DNA of 64,000 bases from Gemella sp. zg-570 (GCF_018866345.1 NZ_CP076443.1:1263501-1327500); one strand, 5' to 3'. Positions 1 to 9,242 are shown, counted from the first letter of the stretch. The notes: generated from the sequence alone by a model not told the origin. A program made the numbers and translations.

Positions 1-553
1 AGCCGTCCTTAGAATTTAAAAAATAAAAAATATTATCTGCCACAATATCCGTATTGTAATTAAGTGGTAATTTTACCAAATTAGCCCTGGCACTTTCTTC
101 AAGTTCCTTTGATGATATGACAAATTTTTTTAACAAGTCTTTTGTTAAAATCTTATAGCTATCCTCAAAATCCAAAGAATAAAAAATTTTGCTTTCGTTG
201 GTATGCTCTTTTGTATAAAAATCTTGCTTACTATTTTTGCCAAAACTTCTAGCCCTAAGTACAGGATAAACTCTGCTGAGAATTTCTTTTTTAGTTAGAC
301 CTTTTTCATCAAACTGACTTTGTAAAATTAAATTTTTCTTGATAGTTAATAAAAAATCATTGAGTTTTCTATCACTATTTTCTGTTTGCTCATTATCTAG
401 TCTTAACAAAAAATTTTCTATATTTACTTTTGCCTTGTAACCCTTAAAATCTAAAATATAGTAATTATTATCATTTTGCTTGCTGACAAAAATTTCTAAT
501 TCGGGCAAATCTTCTTTTAGTTTTCCTATTACAAAATCTACAGTATAGAACAT
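1..553 (-). CDS. DUF1444 (YtpQ-like) family protein, 3' part missing
   Basis: The minus-strand frame opens at an ATG at 551-553 and runs without a stop to the window edge, giving about 184 residues of an unfinished protein. The translation resembles Bacillus YtpQ (DUF1444) in order: a segment with PVLRARSF near residue 97, then EHTNESKIFYSLDF, then TDIVADNIFYFLNSKDG just before the edge (YtpQ has a closely similar TDTVAGNTFYFFN block, recalled from memory). No catalytic residues are known to me for this family and the function is unknown. It is divergent from the small gene at 732. The C-terminal third lies outside the window. Confidence 0.8.
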   Translation of the reverse strand, partial: MFYTVDFVIGKLKEDLPELEIFVSKQNDNNYYILDFKGYKAKVNIENFLLRLDNEQTENSDRKLNDFLLTIKKNLILQSQFDEKGLTKKEILSRVYPVLRARSFGKNSKQDFYTKEHTNESKIFYSLDFEDSYKILTKDLLKKFVISSKELEESARANLVKLPLNYNTDIVADNIFYFLNSKDG

Positions 554-672
554 ATAATCTCCAAATCATACTTATTCAGTATTTATTATAACAAAAAAAA
601 TAAAAACTAGCTATTTCAAAAGTTAAATTTAACAGAAAATTAATATAATTACTCACTTTTACTTAATTAAAT

Positions 673-701
673 TTGAAAAAATATTTTTTCTCTGCTATAA
701 T
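673..701 (+). promoter_or_regulatory. Sigma-A promoter with extended -10
   Basis: TTGAAA at 673-678 and TATAAT at 696-701 are separated by 17 bases, and the -10 is preceded by TG (TGCTATAAT, 693-701). It lies just upstream of the start at 732. Confidence 0.7.
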
Positions 702-731
702 TCAGCTGAAAATAAAATCGGAGAAAATATT

Positions 732-989
732 ATGCAAGAAAATTTTGAAATAAATCCCAAAGAAAAAATAAAAAAATTCAAAGAATTTGCAAAAACATTT
801 AAGAAAAAAATTATTGTAGTTAGCTTATTATACATATTATTTTTAATTAGCCACTACTTTTTTATAAATTTTTCTCAAAAATTATTTCTTGTTATCCACA
901 TATTTTTCCTATTCTATCTAATATACTTTCTAACAATTTTTATTTTTATTCTATTTAATATTATATATCTCAAGAAAAAGAAAAAATAA
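732..989 (+). CDS. Small two-helix membrane protein, function unknown
   Basis: This 85-residue protein starts at an ATG preceded by GGAGAAAA. The N-terminal 27 residues are very rich in lysine and acidic residues. Two hydrophobic segments follow (about residues 28-50 and 54-79), and the tail is KKKKK. This pattern suggests a small protein with two membrane passes and both ends in the cytoplasm. I do not recognise a family. It has its own strong promoter and terminator, so it appears to be a single-gene transcription unit, which supports it being real. It sits directly upstream of the haem locus but is separated from it by a terminator. Confidence 0.6.
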   Translation: MQENFEINPKEKIKKFKEFAKTFKKKIIVVSLLYILFLISHYFFINFSQKLFLVIHIFFLFYLIYFLTIFIFILFNIIYLKKKKK

Positions 990-1022
990 TTCTTTAGCAA
1001 TAAGGAATTATTTTTTCTTTTT
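984..1022 (+). terminator. Intrinsic terminator after the small membrane protein
   Basis: The inverted repeat AATAATTC / GAATTATT is followed by a T-rich run. It begins at the stop codon of the 85-residue gene. Confidence 0.65.
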
Positions 1023-1073
1023 TAGAAAACTATTTCAATTTAATATATTTTGTATTATAATAAAATTAATAAG

Positions 1074-1088
1074 TGAAAATTATTATCA
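1074..1088 (+). promoter_or_regulatory. Fur-like 7-1-7 operator of the haem uptake operon
   Basis: TGAAAAT-T-ATTATCA differs at one position from the 7-1-7 Fur core TGATAAT-N-ATTATCA. A TATAAT lies at 1056-1061, so the site covers the expected transcription start. The gene at 1106 follows after GGAGG. Iron-dependent repression is inferred from this match and from the haem genes downstream. Confidence 0.7.
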
Positions 1089-1105
1089 ATTAATATGGAG
1101 GGCAA

Positions 1106-2515
1106 ATGAAAAAAAATATTTATTTAAAATTAATAATAGTAGTCTTATTGCTAATAAATTTATTCAACTTTCAAGCAGAAAAAAAAGTTAGTGCAAGTTC
1201 AAAAATTTACCAAGTTCCTGTGCAACTTTGGCATGCTGAAAATTCAGGAAGATTATCCATGGGCAACAATGCTCTTGCAAGTATAGCCCAGGTAGAAGAA
1301 AATGCCAAGGGTTCAATCTACACTGTAGAATTTATACCAATGCACTTTATGAATTTGAAGGGTCATCTCTTAAGCATGTCAGTTTATTCAGGGCCTTTAT
1401 TTGCTGGTGGCTTAAGTCAAGCTAGTGTTATAAGCAGCTATCAAGATACAGACTTGAGTGGCGGTGTCAGCACCTTCCCTGCCCTGCTACAATTTTACAG
1501 ATCTGCACAAAAAGAAGATAAAATCGGAGTTTCGGTCAGTGTCGACGCTATGAATGAAATCATTGGAGGGGACGCATCACAAAAAGCAATTTTAAAATTT
1601 AACTGGAAGGCGGCAAGTTTAATATCAGGTTCTGAAGAAGAAGCTAGCTATGAAGAAACAAAAGTCGTAGAAAAAAATAGTGGAGAAAATAAAATAGTAG
1701 AAAATACAGTAGAAGAAAAAAATCAAACTAGCCAAGAAGAAAAATCTGATGATGAAAAAAAAGCTAGTGATGAAGAAAAAGCTAGTGATGAAGAAAAACA
1801 AAAAGAAGAAACAAAAACAGAATTTACTAAAAAACAAGTGGCAGACTTTTTCAAAAATGATGTAAAAACAAAAGAAGTTGGACTTTATAAGATTGACATT
1901 ACTGCTCAATACCTAAATCCCTTAACTGGAGTAACTGCTGATGGTGGAACTAAGAATATAGAAATTGGTCAGGGAATGAGCCAAGGAGTTATTTCTCCCA
2001 TAAATAATAATTCAGGAAATTTAGAAGAAGCCATAAAAAATCAAAAATCGGGAGGCGAAAAACGTTGGTCAAAAGCCCAACTACAACGTACAAAAGACGG
2101 AAAATTATACGCAACCGTAAGAATACATTTAATAAACTGGGTAACTCGCAATAAAGAACAAGGACCCTTTATTAAAGTATTACAGGAAAATGGCGAATAC
2201 AAGTTAGTAGAATCCAAAGAAACAAGTTCACACATTGAACAATACAAGGATAGTTATGCCGACTACACATTTGAAGTGCCAAGAGAAAATTTTTCTGCAA
2301 TGGTGCAAATGTTTGTTGAACCTATGAACAGACCTGTTCGCTTCTTTGTTGAAGTAAATCCGGATACTATTCAAAAAGGTGGCGTAGATGGAATGAAAGC
2401 TATCGAAGAAAAAAATAATAATATCTACTATATAGTCGTAGGTGTTTTTGCAATTATTATTTTACTACTTGCTTATGTTTTAAGAAGTAAAAAGAAAAAT
2501 ATAGGTAAAGAATAA
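1106..2515 (+). CDS. Membrane-anchored haem-binding protein with NEAT and Shp domains
   Basis: The 469-residue protein has a signal peptide (about 1-31) and an N-terminal NEAT-type domain (about 35-170) containing LWHAENSGRLSMGNNAL. A very acidic linker (about 178-250) includes two perfect 18-base repeats at 1760-1795. A second domain (about 255-425) resembles streptococcal Shp. A transmembrane helix (about 441-460) and a KKK tail end the protein, with no sortase motif. The Shp-like part keeps IGQGM (Met291) and FVEPM (Met407), which align with the two axial haem methionines Met66 and Met153 of S. pyogenes Shp. Its stop overlaps the start of the lipoprotein gene (TAATG), so they are co-transcribed. 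The likely role is passing haem from surface receptors to the lipoprotein. Having both domains in one chain is unusual. Confidence 0.85.
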   Translation: MKKNIYLKLIIVVLLLINLFNFQAEKKVSASSKIYQVPVQLWHAENSGRLSMGNNALASIAQVEENAKGSIYTVEFIPMHFMNLKGHLLSMSVYSGPLFAGGLSQASVISSYQDTDLSGGVSTFPALLQFYRSAQKEDKIGVSVSVDAMNEIIGGDASQKAILKFNWKAASLISGSEEEASYEETKVVEKNSGENKIVENTVEEKNQTSQEEKSDDEKKASDEEKASDEEKQKEETKTEFTKKQVADFFKNDVKTKEVGLYKIDITAQYLNPLTGVTADGGTKNIEIGQGMSQGVISPINNNSGNLEEAIKNQKSGGEKRWSKAQLQRTKDGKLYATVRIHLINWVTRNKEQGPFIKVLQENGEYKLVESKETSSHIEQYKDSYADYTFEVPRENFSAMVQMFVEPMNRPVRFFVEVNPDTIQKGGVDGMKAIEEKNNNIYYIVVGVFAIIILLLAYVLRSKKKNIGKE

Positions 2516-3456
2516 TGAAAAAAAATATTTTTATTTATCTACTAATAATTTTTAGCTTAATCCTGACATCATGTTCCAATAAAACAAATAATCAAGCTAT
2601 GCAAAAAGATGCGGCTGACAAAGCCTTTGAAGAAAGTATAGACCTAAAAGGAATTAATAGTGGTAAAAAATCAGAAGAAGAACAAGGCAAAAAAATTATA
2701 ATGAATTCTGTTGCCCTGGCCAATATAGCGGCAAAACTAGATATAAAACTTGCTGGAGTACCAACAACAAGACTAGGAAAAATGCCAGAAAGATATAAGC
2801 ATATATACCAAATAGGAATAGCAATGAATCCTAATATGGAAGTTGTCAAAACAATTAATCCTACCATCTTATATTCACCTGATAGCTTGAAAGATTGGCT
2901 AGACGAAGGACTTGAAAAGCATAAAATACCTCACAAGTATGTCAACTTACGAAGTGTTGACAGTCTTTACTCCGTAACAAAAGAATTAGCAACAGAATTT
3001 AAGAAACTAGAAAAATATAATATCTTAAAAGAAGAGAAAGAAAAATTTTTTATAGAATATAATAAAAAAATAAGTAATAAAACTAAACCGAAAGTTTTAG
3101 TATTAATGGGGCTACCTGCTTCTTATATTGTTGCGACAAAAAATTCTTATGTGGGAAATTTAATAGAACTAGCTGGGGCTGAAAATATTATCACAAGCGA
3201 CAAAGAATTTGAACAAGTAAATTTAGAATATATTCTAGGAAAAAATCCAGATTACATATTAAGAACTGCCCACGCCATACCAGAAGTTGTAAACCAAATG
3301 TTTGAAGAAGAATTTAAAAATAATTCAGCTTGGCAACATTTTTACGCAGTTAAAAATAATAAGGTAATAGACTTAAATTCAAAAATTTTTGGTATGACGG
3401 CTTCTTTTGATTATACAGACGCTTTAGAAGATTTAGAAAAAATATTCTATAAATAG
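2515..3456 (+). CDS. Haem ABC transporter substrate-binding lipoprotein (IsdE/HtsA-like)
   Basis: The 313-residue protein has a lipoprotein signal peptide ending LILTSC (lipid-modified Cys20) and a class III periplasmic-binding fold. It follows Staphylococcus IsdE closely. The block GIAMNPNMEVV supplies Met104, matching the IsdE haem ligand Met78. The block ILRTAHAIPE supplies His253, matching His229. FKNNSAWQHFYAVKNNKV also matches the family. Both axial ligands are therefore present. The start overlaps the stop of the NEAT-Shp gene and the permease begins 11 bases after it. This is the component expected to receive haem and deliver it to the permease. The siderophore-binding alternative is unlikely given the ligands. 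Confidence 0.88.
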   Translation: MKKNIFIYLLIIFSLILTSCSNKTNNQAMQKDAADKAFEESIDLKGINSGKKSEEEQGKKIIMNSVALANIAAKLDIKLAGVPTTRLGKMPERYKHIYQIGIAMNPNMEVVKTINPTILYSPDSLKDWLDEGLEKHKIPHKYVNLRSVDSLYSVTKELATEFKKLEKYNILKEEKEKFFIEYNKKISNKTKPKVLVLMGLPASYIVATKNSYVGNLIELAGAENIITSDKEFEQVNLEYILGKNPDYILRTAHAIPEVVNQMFEEEFKNNSAWQHFYAVKNNKVIDLNSKIFGMTASFDYTDALEDLEKIFYK

Positions 3457-3466
3457 GAAAAACACA

Positions 3467-4432
3467 ATGAACAAAAAAATAAGTCTTGCTTTTGTTAGCA
3501 CAACAATATTATTGGTTATAACAATTTTTATAGCCATAAATACTGGTAATATAAAAGCTAGTCCTTTAGAAATTTTTAATTTAATATTTAATAAGACAAG
3601 TAACAGCACTCTAGCCATATTAGACTTGCGATTTCCTAGAATAATAATTGCTATCTTAGTAGGTGCAGCCTTGGCAGTTAGTGGTTTACTCCTACAAACG
3701 ACTTTAAAAAATCCCCTAATAGACCCGAGCTTAGTCGGCGTTTCTGGCGGTGCAAATCTTATTTTATATCTGGGGCTTTTAGTAAGTCCGAGTGCCATAA
3801 TATATAAATCATTTTTTGCAATTGTCGGTGGAATTGTTGGTTATCTACTTATATTTGCTTTTGCTAGAAATATAAAAAATAATGTTAGTATTATACTTAT
3901 AGGTATTGCCATAAGTTCATTTTTTACAGGACTTTTAACAAGTTTAAGTTTTTTAGAAAACACAAGCAAGTCTCTAGCAAGAGCAAGTTTAGGTATTAAA
4001 AGTTGGGAAGATGTAAAACTCCTACTAATATGGATACCAATAACAATAGTAATAGCCCTATTATTAGCAAAAGTTTGTAATATTTTCTTTTTAGATGATA
4101 AGGTTATTGCCTCTCTTGGCCTTAATATAAACCTACTAAGATTTACTATATCACTACTTGCTGTAATTTTAGCTTCCATTGCAACAAGTGTGGTCGGTGT
4201 CCTAGCATTTTTATCTTTAATCGCTCCCCACATTGCCAAAATAATCGTCGGAAAAAATCACATATATTCCCTACCCTTTTCTGCCTTGGTGGGTGCTTTA
4301 ATATTTTTAGGTTTTGATACTCTGGGACGTAGCATATTTAATCCCATAGAAATCCCAGCTGATATATTAATGTTGGTAGTCGGTGGACCATGCTTTTTAA
4401 TTTTAATAAAAACAGGAGGGAAATATGAATAA
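3467..4432 (+). CDS. Haem ABC transporter permease (FecCD family, IsdF/HtsB-like)
   Basis: The 321-residue, very hydrophobic protein has about nine or ten membrane helices. FecCD landmarks are visible: LRFPRIIIAILVGAALAVSG near residue 53, then LKNPLIDPSLVGVSGGAN near 80. The cytoplasmic coupling segment LAFLSLIAPHIAK is near residue 245, and the C-terminal stretch includes EIPADILMLVVGGP. Two copies would form the membrane channel with the lipoprotein at 2515 and the ATPase at 4425. The last 8 bases overlap the ATPase gene, so translation is probably coupled. Substrate assignment to haem rests on the neighbours. Confidence 0.88.
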   Translation: MNKKISLAFVSTTILLVITIFIAINTGNIKASPLEIFNLIFNKTSNSTLAILDLRFPRIIIAILVGAALAVSGLLLQTTLKNPLIDPSLVGVSGGANLILYLGLLVSPSAIIYKSFFAIVGGIVGYLLIFAFARNIKNNVSIILIGIAISSFFTGLLTSLSFLENTSKSLARASLGIKSWEDVKLLLIWIPITIVIALLLAKVCNIFFLDDKVIASLGLNINLLRFTISLLAVILASIATSVVGVLAFLSLIAPHIAKIIVGKNHIYSLPFSALVGALIFLGFDTLGRSIFNPIEIPADILMLVVGGPCFLILIKTGGKYE

Positions 4433-5195
4433 TATTATAGAAATTAAAAATCTTTCTTTCTCCTATAAAAAAAATAAAAGTATTCTAAAAAATATTTCCA
4501 CAGAAATAGAAAAAAATAAAATAACAAGTATAATCGGAAGAAATGCTTGTGGCAAAAGTACCTTGCTAGAAATAATTGCAGCAAGTAAAAATAATTTTAC
4601 CGGTCAAATATTAATTGATAAAAAAAATATTAAAGATTTTTCTAGAAAAGAACTGGCAAAAAAAATTTCTCTTGTCTTTCAAAAAAATATAGCACCCAGT
4701 CAACTAAGTGTATATGAAACTGTAAGTTATGGTAGACTGACCCACAAAAAAAATATTTTTAGCCAAAACACAAAAATTGATTTAGAAAAAATTAATAGGG
4801 CTTTGATAGCTACTGACTTAATAGATTTAAAAGATGAATTAGTAGAAAATTTATCAGGCGGGCAAATACAGCGTGTCTTTATAGCCATGGCACTTGCTCA
4901 GGATACAGAAATACTTTTACTAGATGAACCAACCAGTTACTTAGATATAAAATATCAAAAAGAAATAATGAAACTCATAAAAAAACTTAATAAAGAATAT
5001 GAAAAAACGATAGTAATGGTTCTGCATGATGTAAACCAAGCTTTGAAATATAGTGATAATATCATAGCCATAGCAGATGGAAAAGTTATAAAAAATGATA
5101 AGGCTAGTAATTTTTACGATGAAAATTTCTTATCCGAATTATACGGACTAGAAATTAATATTTCAGAAAAAGAAAAAGCTGTAATTAGTTGGTAA
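4425..5195 (+). CDS. Haem ABC transporter ATP-binding protein
   Basis: The 256-residue ABC ATPase has Walker A GRNACGKST (38-46), the signature LSGGQ (143-147), Walker B LLLDEPT with Asp167-Glu168, and a switch histidine in VLHDVNQAL. Its length and sequence type are those of the FepC/FhuC class that pairs with FecCD permeases. It is the last gene of the operon starting at 1106. S. aureus Isd lacks a dedicated ATPase next to isdEF and uses FhuC, whereas here the ATPase is encoded with its permease, as in streptococcal hts/sia loci. No hairpin terminator is evident before the next promoter. Confidence 0.88.
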   Translation: MNNIIEIKNLSFSYKKNKSILKNISTEIEKNKITSIIGRNACGKSTLLEIIAASKNNFTGQILIDKKNIKDFSRKELAKKISLVFQKNIAPSQLSVYETVSYGRLTHKKNIFSQNTKIDLEKINRALIATDLIDLKDELVENLSGGQIQRVFIAMALAQDTEILLLDEPTSYLDIKYQKEIMKLIKKLNKEYEKTIVMVLHDVNQALKYSDNIIAIADGKVIKNDKASNFYDENFLSELYGLEINISEKEKAVISW

Positions 5196-5210
5196 TTTAA
5201 TAAAAAATAA

Positions 5211-5262
5211 TTGAACAAGATTTGCATTTTTGATAAAATAAACATTGAGACTTATTCTCAAT
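5211..5262 (+). promoter_or_regulatory. Promoter and Fur-like palindrome of the wall-anchored NEAT protein
   Basis: TTGAAC (5211-5216) and TAAAAT (5234-5239) are 17 bases apart. Directly downstream is the perfect inverted repeat ATTGAGA-CTTAT-TCTCAAT (5244-5262). In 7-1-7 form it reads TGAGACT-T-ATTCTCA, a diverged Fur-type box. Its position over the start site suggests repression. PerR or another metalloregulator is an alternative. Confidence 0.65.
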
Positions 5263-5318
5263 AGTACTTTCAGTTCAAATTTCTATTATAAAATAAAAAT
5301 AAATTTAAGGAGTTTATA

Positions 5319-8300
5319 ATGAAAAAACATAAAATAATATCTTTAAGCCTCGCTAGTGCCTTGTTATTTTCTACTGGTCTTTATTCAGCACAGATAGCCA
5401 AATATAATACTGCCTACGCAACAGAAAGTTCAAGTCTTGTAAAAGATTATAAGACACTAAAAGACGGAGAGTATGATTTAACATTCTCAGTTAAAAATGC
5501 CAGTAATTCTAACCAGCTATCAATGGCTGATGACGCTATGATAAAACCAGCAAAATTAACGGTTAGCAAGGGACAATACAAGGTTAAAATTAAATTTCAA
5601 CCTATAGAAGTGAGTAATCTAAAAGGATACTTGGGCGATTTATTCTATTACGATACAGCAAATAAAAAAAGTCCTGCAAGTGCCCTAACATTTTATTCAC
5701 CAGAAGAAAAAGATTCAGGTTTTGATGAATACAAAAAAAAGTATCAAAATAGAAGTGGCTATCCAAAAGAATTTGAATTTCCTATTGATAAAACAGCTAT
5801 AAAATCCGATGGAAAATTAACCAGTAAAATAGGCGTTTATGTGCCTGTTATGGGCAAATATGGAGAGCAAGACGCCCTTATTGACTTTGATTTTTCTAAT
5901 CTTGCTATAAATAAAGCTAATACAGCTAGCCGAAGTAGTGAAAATGAAAAGTTTGTATCATTAAAAATAAGTGATGAGTCCCCTCTTAAAACAGCTACTA
6001 GGAGAGCTATTGAAAAAATAGGAAAAATCAAAAAAAATAATGGAAAAAAAGAATTAATCCTGACATACTATAGCCAGCAAAAATGGGGAGTAAACCATAT
6101 TTACGATAACGGCCTAATGAATGTTTGGTATAACTATGATGGCAGTCAAAATAGGACTAAATTGACATCTAAAATTATAGAAAGTGGCGACCATTATAAA
6201 GTATCAGAGCTTGCTATCCCTATTAATGAAGATAAGCCAATATACATTTTTGGAGAAACACAACTAAATGCCTATACAGGAACTACACAAGTTACATATG
6301 CCATAGTAAATATAAATGGCGACACTAGCTTAGCAAGTACAAAAAATAATAGTCCAAAACTTTTAAGAGCAAGTCAATTCGGAGCTTTTGAAAAAGATTT
6401 TTCAGAAAAAAAATTACCATTTGACTATAAAAAAGGTGATAGACTTTTTTCTCCCTATACAGCTGAGCAAGGAACAAAATTCAAATTAGCCGACGGTAGA
6501 TTTTCTTTAGAATTAAATTTTGAAAGACCAGACATTCAAAATACAGATATAAGATATTTAAAATATACATTAGACGGTAGCGAACCAACAAATTCTTCTT
6601 CAAGTGCTGATTTGCGTTCACAAAGTTCCGATTTAACTCTTCCATCTAGTCTATATAGAATATTCATTGAGCCTCTTGCTGATATAAAAAATTTCAGTGA
6701 AAATGGCGGAGATGTAACATTAAAAGTAAAAGCCTTTAATGCTAAAGGTAATCCAGTATCAGATACACAAACTTATACCTTTCCTTTTTCTAAACATTAC
6801 ATAGATGAAATTCCTTTTAAATTAAATATAGCAGATAAGACTTTTGATGCTAAGTTATCATCTGACGTCAACTATGTTCTTACTAATGAAGTGAGTGTAC
6901 AAAGTGAAAAAGCTGATTATTTAAAAGAGAAGCTAAAAGACAAGATCGCTCAACTTGCCTTAAATGATGTTACTTATACAAAAATTTCTTTACTAAAAGA
7001 TGGGAAACCTTACACACCAGATTATCCAAGAGGTTGGTTAGAGGATAAAAATCCACTGCTTAAAGTAGATATTTCTAATTATAGTTCAGATGTTAATAAG
7101 CAAGTTTATCTATATAATTCTGAAGATGGCAGCTTAAATCTTGTTCCGACAGTAGTAACAAGTACTAAGTTTTCCTTTAGTGTAAACCAGCAAGAAGGCA
7201 TATATATTATAGCTACTGCTAACAATAAGCAACTCCTAGATAAAGAAAAAGAAAAATTAACTAAACGCGTTGAAGAAGCTAAACAAATTTTAGAAAGTGC
7301 TAGTATTTCCAAAGAAAGAATAAGACTAAATCAAGAAATTGAAAAAGCAGAAAATCTACTTAATAGAAAATTTATAAAATTATACAATCTAATAAAAGCT
7401 GGTCAAAACATAGACAGAGCAATAAAAAATCTTGAAAATGCCAAATCTAATACCATCTTTTTAAAAAGAAAAATAGCTACAAATAATGAAATACTTGACC
7501 AGGATATCTTAAAAAAATTATTAACACAAGAAAAATATAATAAATTATTAGCCTTAAAATCAGAAATCAATAACAACTTAGATAATAATGAAAAATTACA
7601 GGAACTATTATATAATTTAGACGAGGAATTAAGCAATTTAGAATACAAATATAAAACACAAGATATTGACTACATGATAGAAAACTACTCACGCCCAGGA
7701 GTAGAATCTATGGCTAGCGGGGTCTTTGACAATAAAAATGCTCGTTTAATCTTTGCTCCAGATAAAACATATTTAGAAGTAAACTTAAAAACGATGACTA
7801 TTTTTAATATACGTGCCCATCTTACTGATTTAGATATCTTTAAAGATAAACTAGATGAAGAAGAATTAAATGTGTATAGTCTAGGTAAATTTGAAGATAC
7901 TGGGCTAAATGGTAAGCCAGCCCTATTTGACAAAAAACTAATTATTGAATTAGAAAAGGATGCAAAACAAAAATATGTAGTTCGTCTAGGTAATGACGGC
8001 ATGGGAGGAGCCAAACCCCAAGCAAGACTTGTTATCAAAACTCAAATAGAAAAAAATACTACTTCAGATATTGATATTTACAACATATCAAGACTAATTA
8101 ACAATACTTATGAGCCTGAAGCAAGTAGTAATAATATTTATACATCTGACTTTAAAAATCTTCCAGACGGAGAATATAATTTAGATTTTACTATCTTCAA
8201 CTACTATTCTCCTGATAAAATATCTATGGCCAATGGAGCGGTTAATAAACCTGCTAAGTTGGTAGTGAAAAATGGAGAGTATCATGTTGAGCTAACATTT

Positions 8301-9239
8301 ACTCCACTTAGATTTGCAGGACAGCAAGGCTACCTAGGAAATCTTTATTACTATGATAAAAATGGAAGTAAAAAGCAGGGAACAATATTAAGCTACTACT
8401 CAGAAAATGAAATAGATAACTTTATTGATATATATAAAAAGGCATTCCCAAGTAGAAATGCTTATCCAAAAGTAATTAGCTATCCTCTTGATAAAAATGA
8501 TATTGAGGCTGATGGAAAATTAAAAACTAGAATAAATGTTTTTGTGCCAGTAATGGCATCTATAAATCAGGAAATAGGTTATCAGGATGCACTCCCTATA
8601 TTCTACTTTAAAAAATATAATGTTGAACAAGAAAATCTTGAAAAAGAAGACGGCATAACAATAAAAGATGAAGTAAATAATGTAACTATTAGGGGGGACA
8701 AAATACCAAAAAATTCTAAACTACATGTTAAAAAATTAGATGAAAAAATAGAAAAAATTTCTGATATGGAATATGATTTATACGATATAGAAATTCAAAA
8801 TAAAGACAACAATTCAAAAATAAATGTTTTAGGCGAGATTAATATAACAGCACCTAAAAAACAAGGTAAAACTATAGAAAAAGTTTACTATGTAGGAGAT
8901 AATGGAGAATTAGAAGAAAAAGTTATTACAAGTCAAGATAAGGATACTATAACTTTCACTACCAACCACTTATCTAAGTACGCCTTAGTATATGCAAATA
9001 ATAGTACTGTTAATAATGAGGGTAAATTAGATCCAACTGCTAATTCAAACTTATCTAATAATTTAAATATGGCTGATAATTCAAATTTATCTGATAATAA
9101 TACTTCTAACAGGCAAGGAAGACAAATAAGTAAAATAAGTAAAAAACTAACTAAAACAGGTATAGAAAATTCAACTTATCCCCTATTAGTTTTATCTATG
9201 CTAGCAGGAGCTTATGCTTTAAGAAGAAAATTAAAATAA
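5319..9239 (+). CDS. Wall-anchored multi-NEAT haem receptor (Shr-like)
   Basis: This 1306-residue surface protein has a signal peptide (about 1-36). The first NEAT domain (about 48-195) contains KDGEYDLTFS and NQLSMADDAM. A chitobiase/FN3-like segment (about 404-494) contains YTLDGSEPTNSSS. A charged coiled-coil region spans about 637-781. A diverged NEAT-like segment (about 784-911) contains GVESMASGVFDN, and a further clear NEAT domain lies at about 947-1102 (PDGEYNLDF, KISMANGAV). The sorting signal LTKTG (1277-1281), a hydrophobic helix and RRKLK end the protein. The two clear NEAT domains resemble each other. The role is probably capture of host haem or haemoglobin and transfer to the upstream importer, by analogy with Shr. 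It has its own promoter and operator. A run of six G at 8692-8697 lies in the coding sequence. Confidence 0.85.
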   Translation: MKKHKIISLSLASALLFSTGLYSAQIAKYNTAYATESSSLVKDYKTLKDGEYDLTFSVKNASNSNQLSMADDAMIKPAKLTVSKGQYKVKIKFQPIEVSNLKGYLGDLFYYDTANKKSPASALTFYSPEEKDSGFDEYKKKYQNRSGYPKEFEFPIDKTAIKSDGKLTSKIGVYVPVMGKYGEQDALIDFDFSNLAINKANTASRSSENEKFVSLKISDESPLKTATRRAIEKIGKIKKNNGKKELILTYYSQQKWGVNHIYDNGLMNVWYNYDGSQNRTKLTSKIIESGDHYKVSELAIPINEDKPIYIFGETQLNAYTGTTQVTYAIVNINGDTSLASTKNNSPKLLRASQFGAFEKDFSEKKLPFDYKKGDRLFSPYTAEQGTKFKLADGRFSLELNFERPDIQNTDIRYLKYTLDGSEPTNSSSSADLRSQSSDLTLPSSLYRIFIEPLADIKNFSENGGDVTLKVKAFNAKGNPVSDTQTYTFPFSKHYIDEIPFKLNIADKTFDAKLSSDVNYVLTNEVSVQSEKADYLKEKLKDKIAQLALNDVTYTKISLLKDGKPYTPDYPRGWLEDKNPLLKVDISNYSSDVNKQVYLYNSEDGSLNLVPTVVTSTKFSFSVNQQEGIYIIATANNKQLLDKEKEKLTKRVEEAKQILESASISKERIRLNQEIEKAENLLNRKFIKLYNLIKAGQNIDRAIKNLENAKSNTIFLKRKIATNNEILDQDILKKLLTQEKYNKLLALKSEINNNLDNNEKLQELLYNLDEELSNLEYKYKTQDIDYMIENYSRPGVESMASGVFDNKNARLIFAPDKTYLEVNLKTMTIFNIRAHLTDLDIFKDKLDEEELNVYSLGKFEDTGLNGKPALFDKKLIIELEKDAKQKYVVRLGNDGMGGAKPQARLVIKTQIEKNTTSDIDIYNISRLINNTYEPEASSNNIYTSDFKNLPDGEYNLDFTIFNYYSPDKISMANGAVNKPAKLVVKNGEYHVELTFTPLRFAGQQGYLGNLYYYDKNGSKKQGTILSYYSENEIDNFIDIYKKAFPSRNAYPKVISYPLDKNDIEADGKLKTRINVFVPVMASINQEIGYQDALPIFYFKKYNVEQENLEKEDGITIKDEVNNVTIRGDKIPKNSKLHVKKLDEKIEKISDMEYDLYDIEIQNKDNNSKINVLGEINITAPKKQGKTIEKVYYVGDNGELEEKVITSQDKDTITFTTNHLSKYALVYANNSTVNNEGKLDPTANSNLSNNLNMADNSNLSDNNTSNRQGRQISKISKKLTKTGIENSTYPLLVLSMLAGAYALRRKLK

Positions 9240-9242
9240 AAT

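Noticed and set aside
8692-8697. Run of six G inside the NEAT receptor gene as a second phase-variable tract
   Set aside because: Too short to be strongly unstable, and a single occurrence in a 3.9-kb gene is not remarkable.
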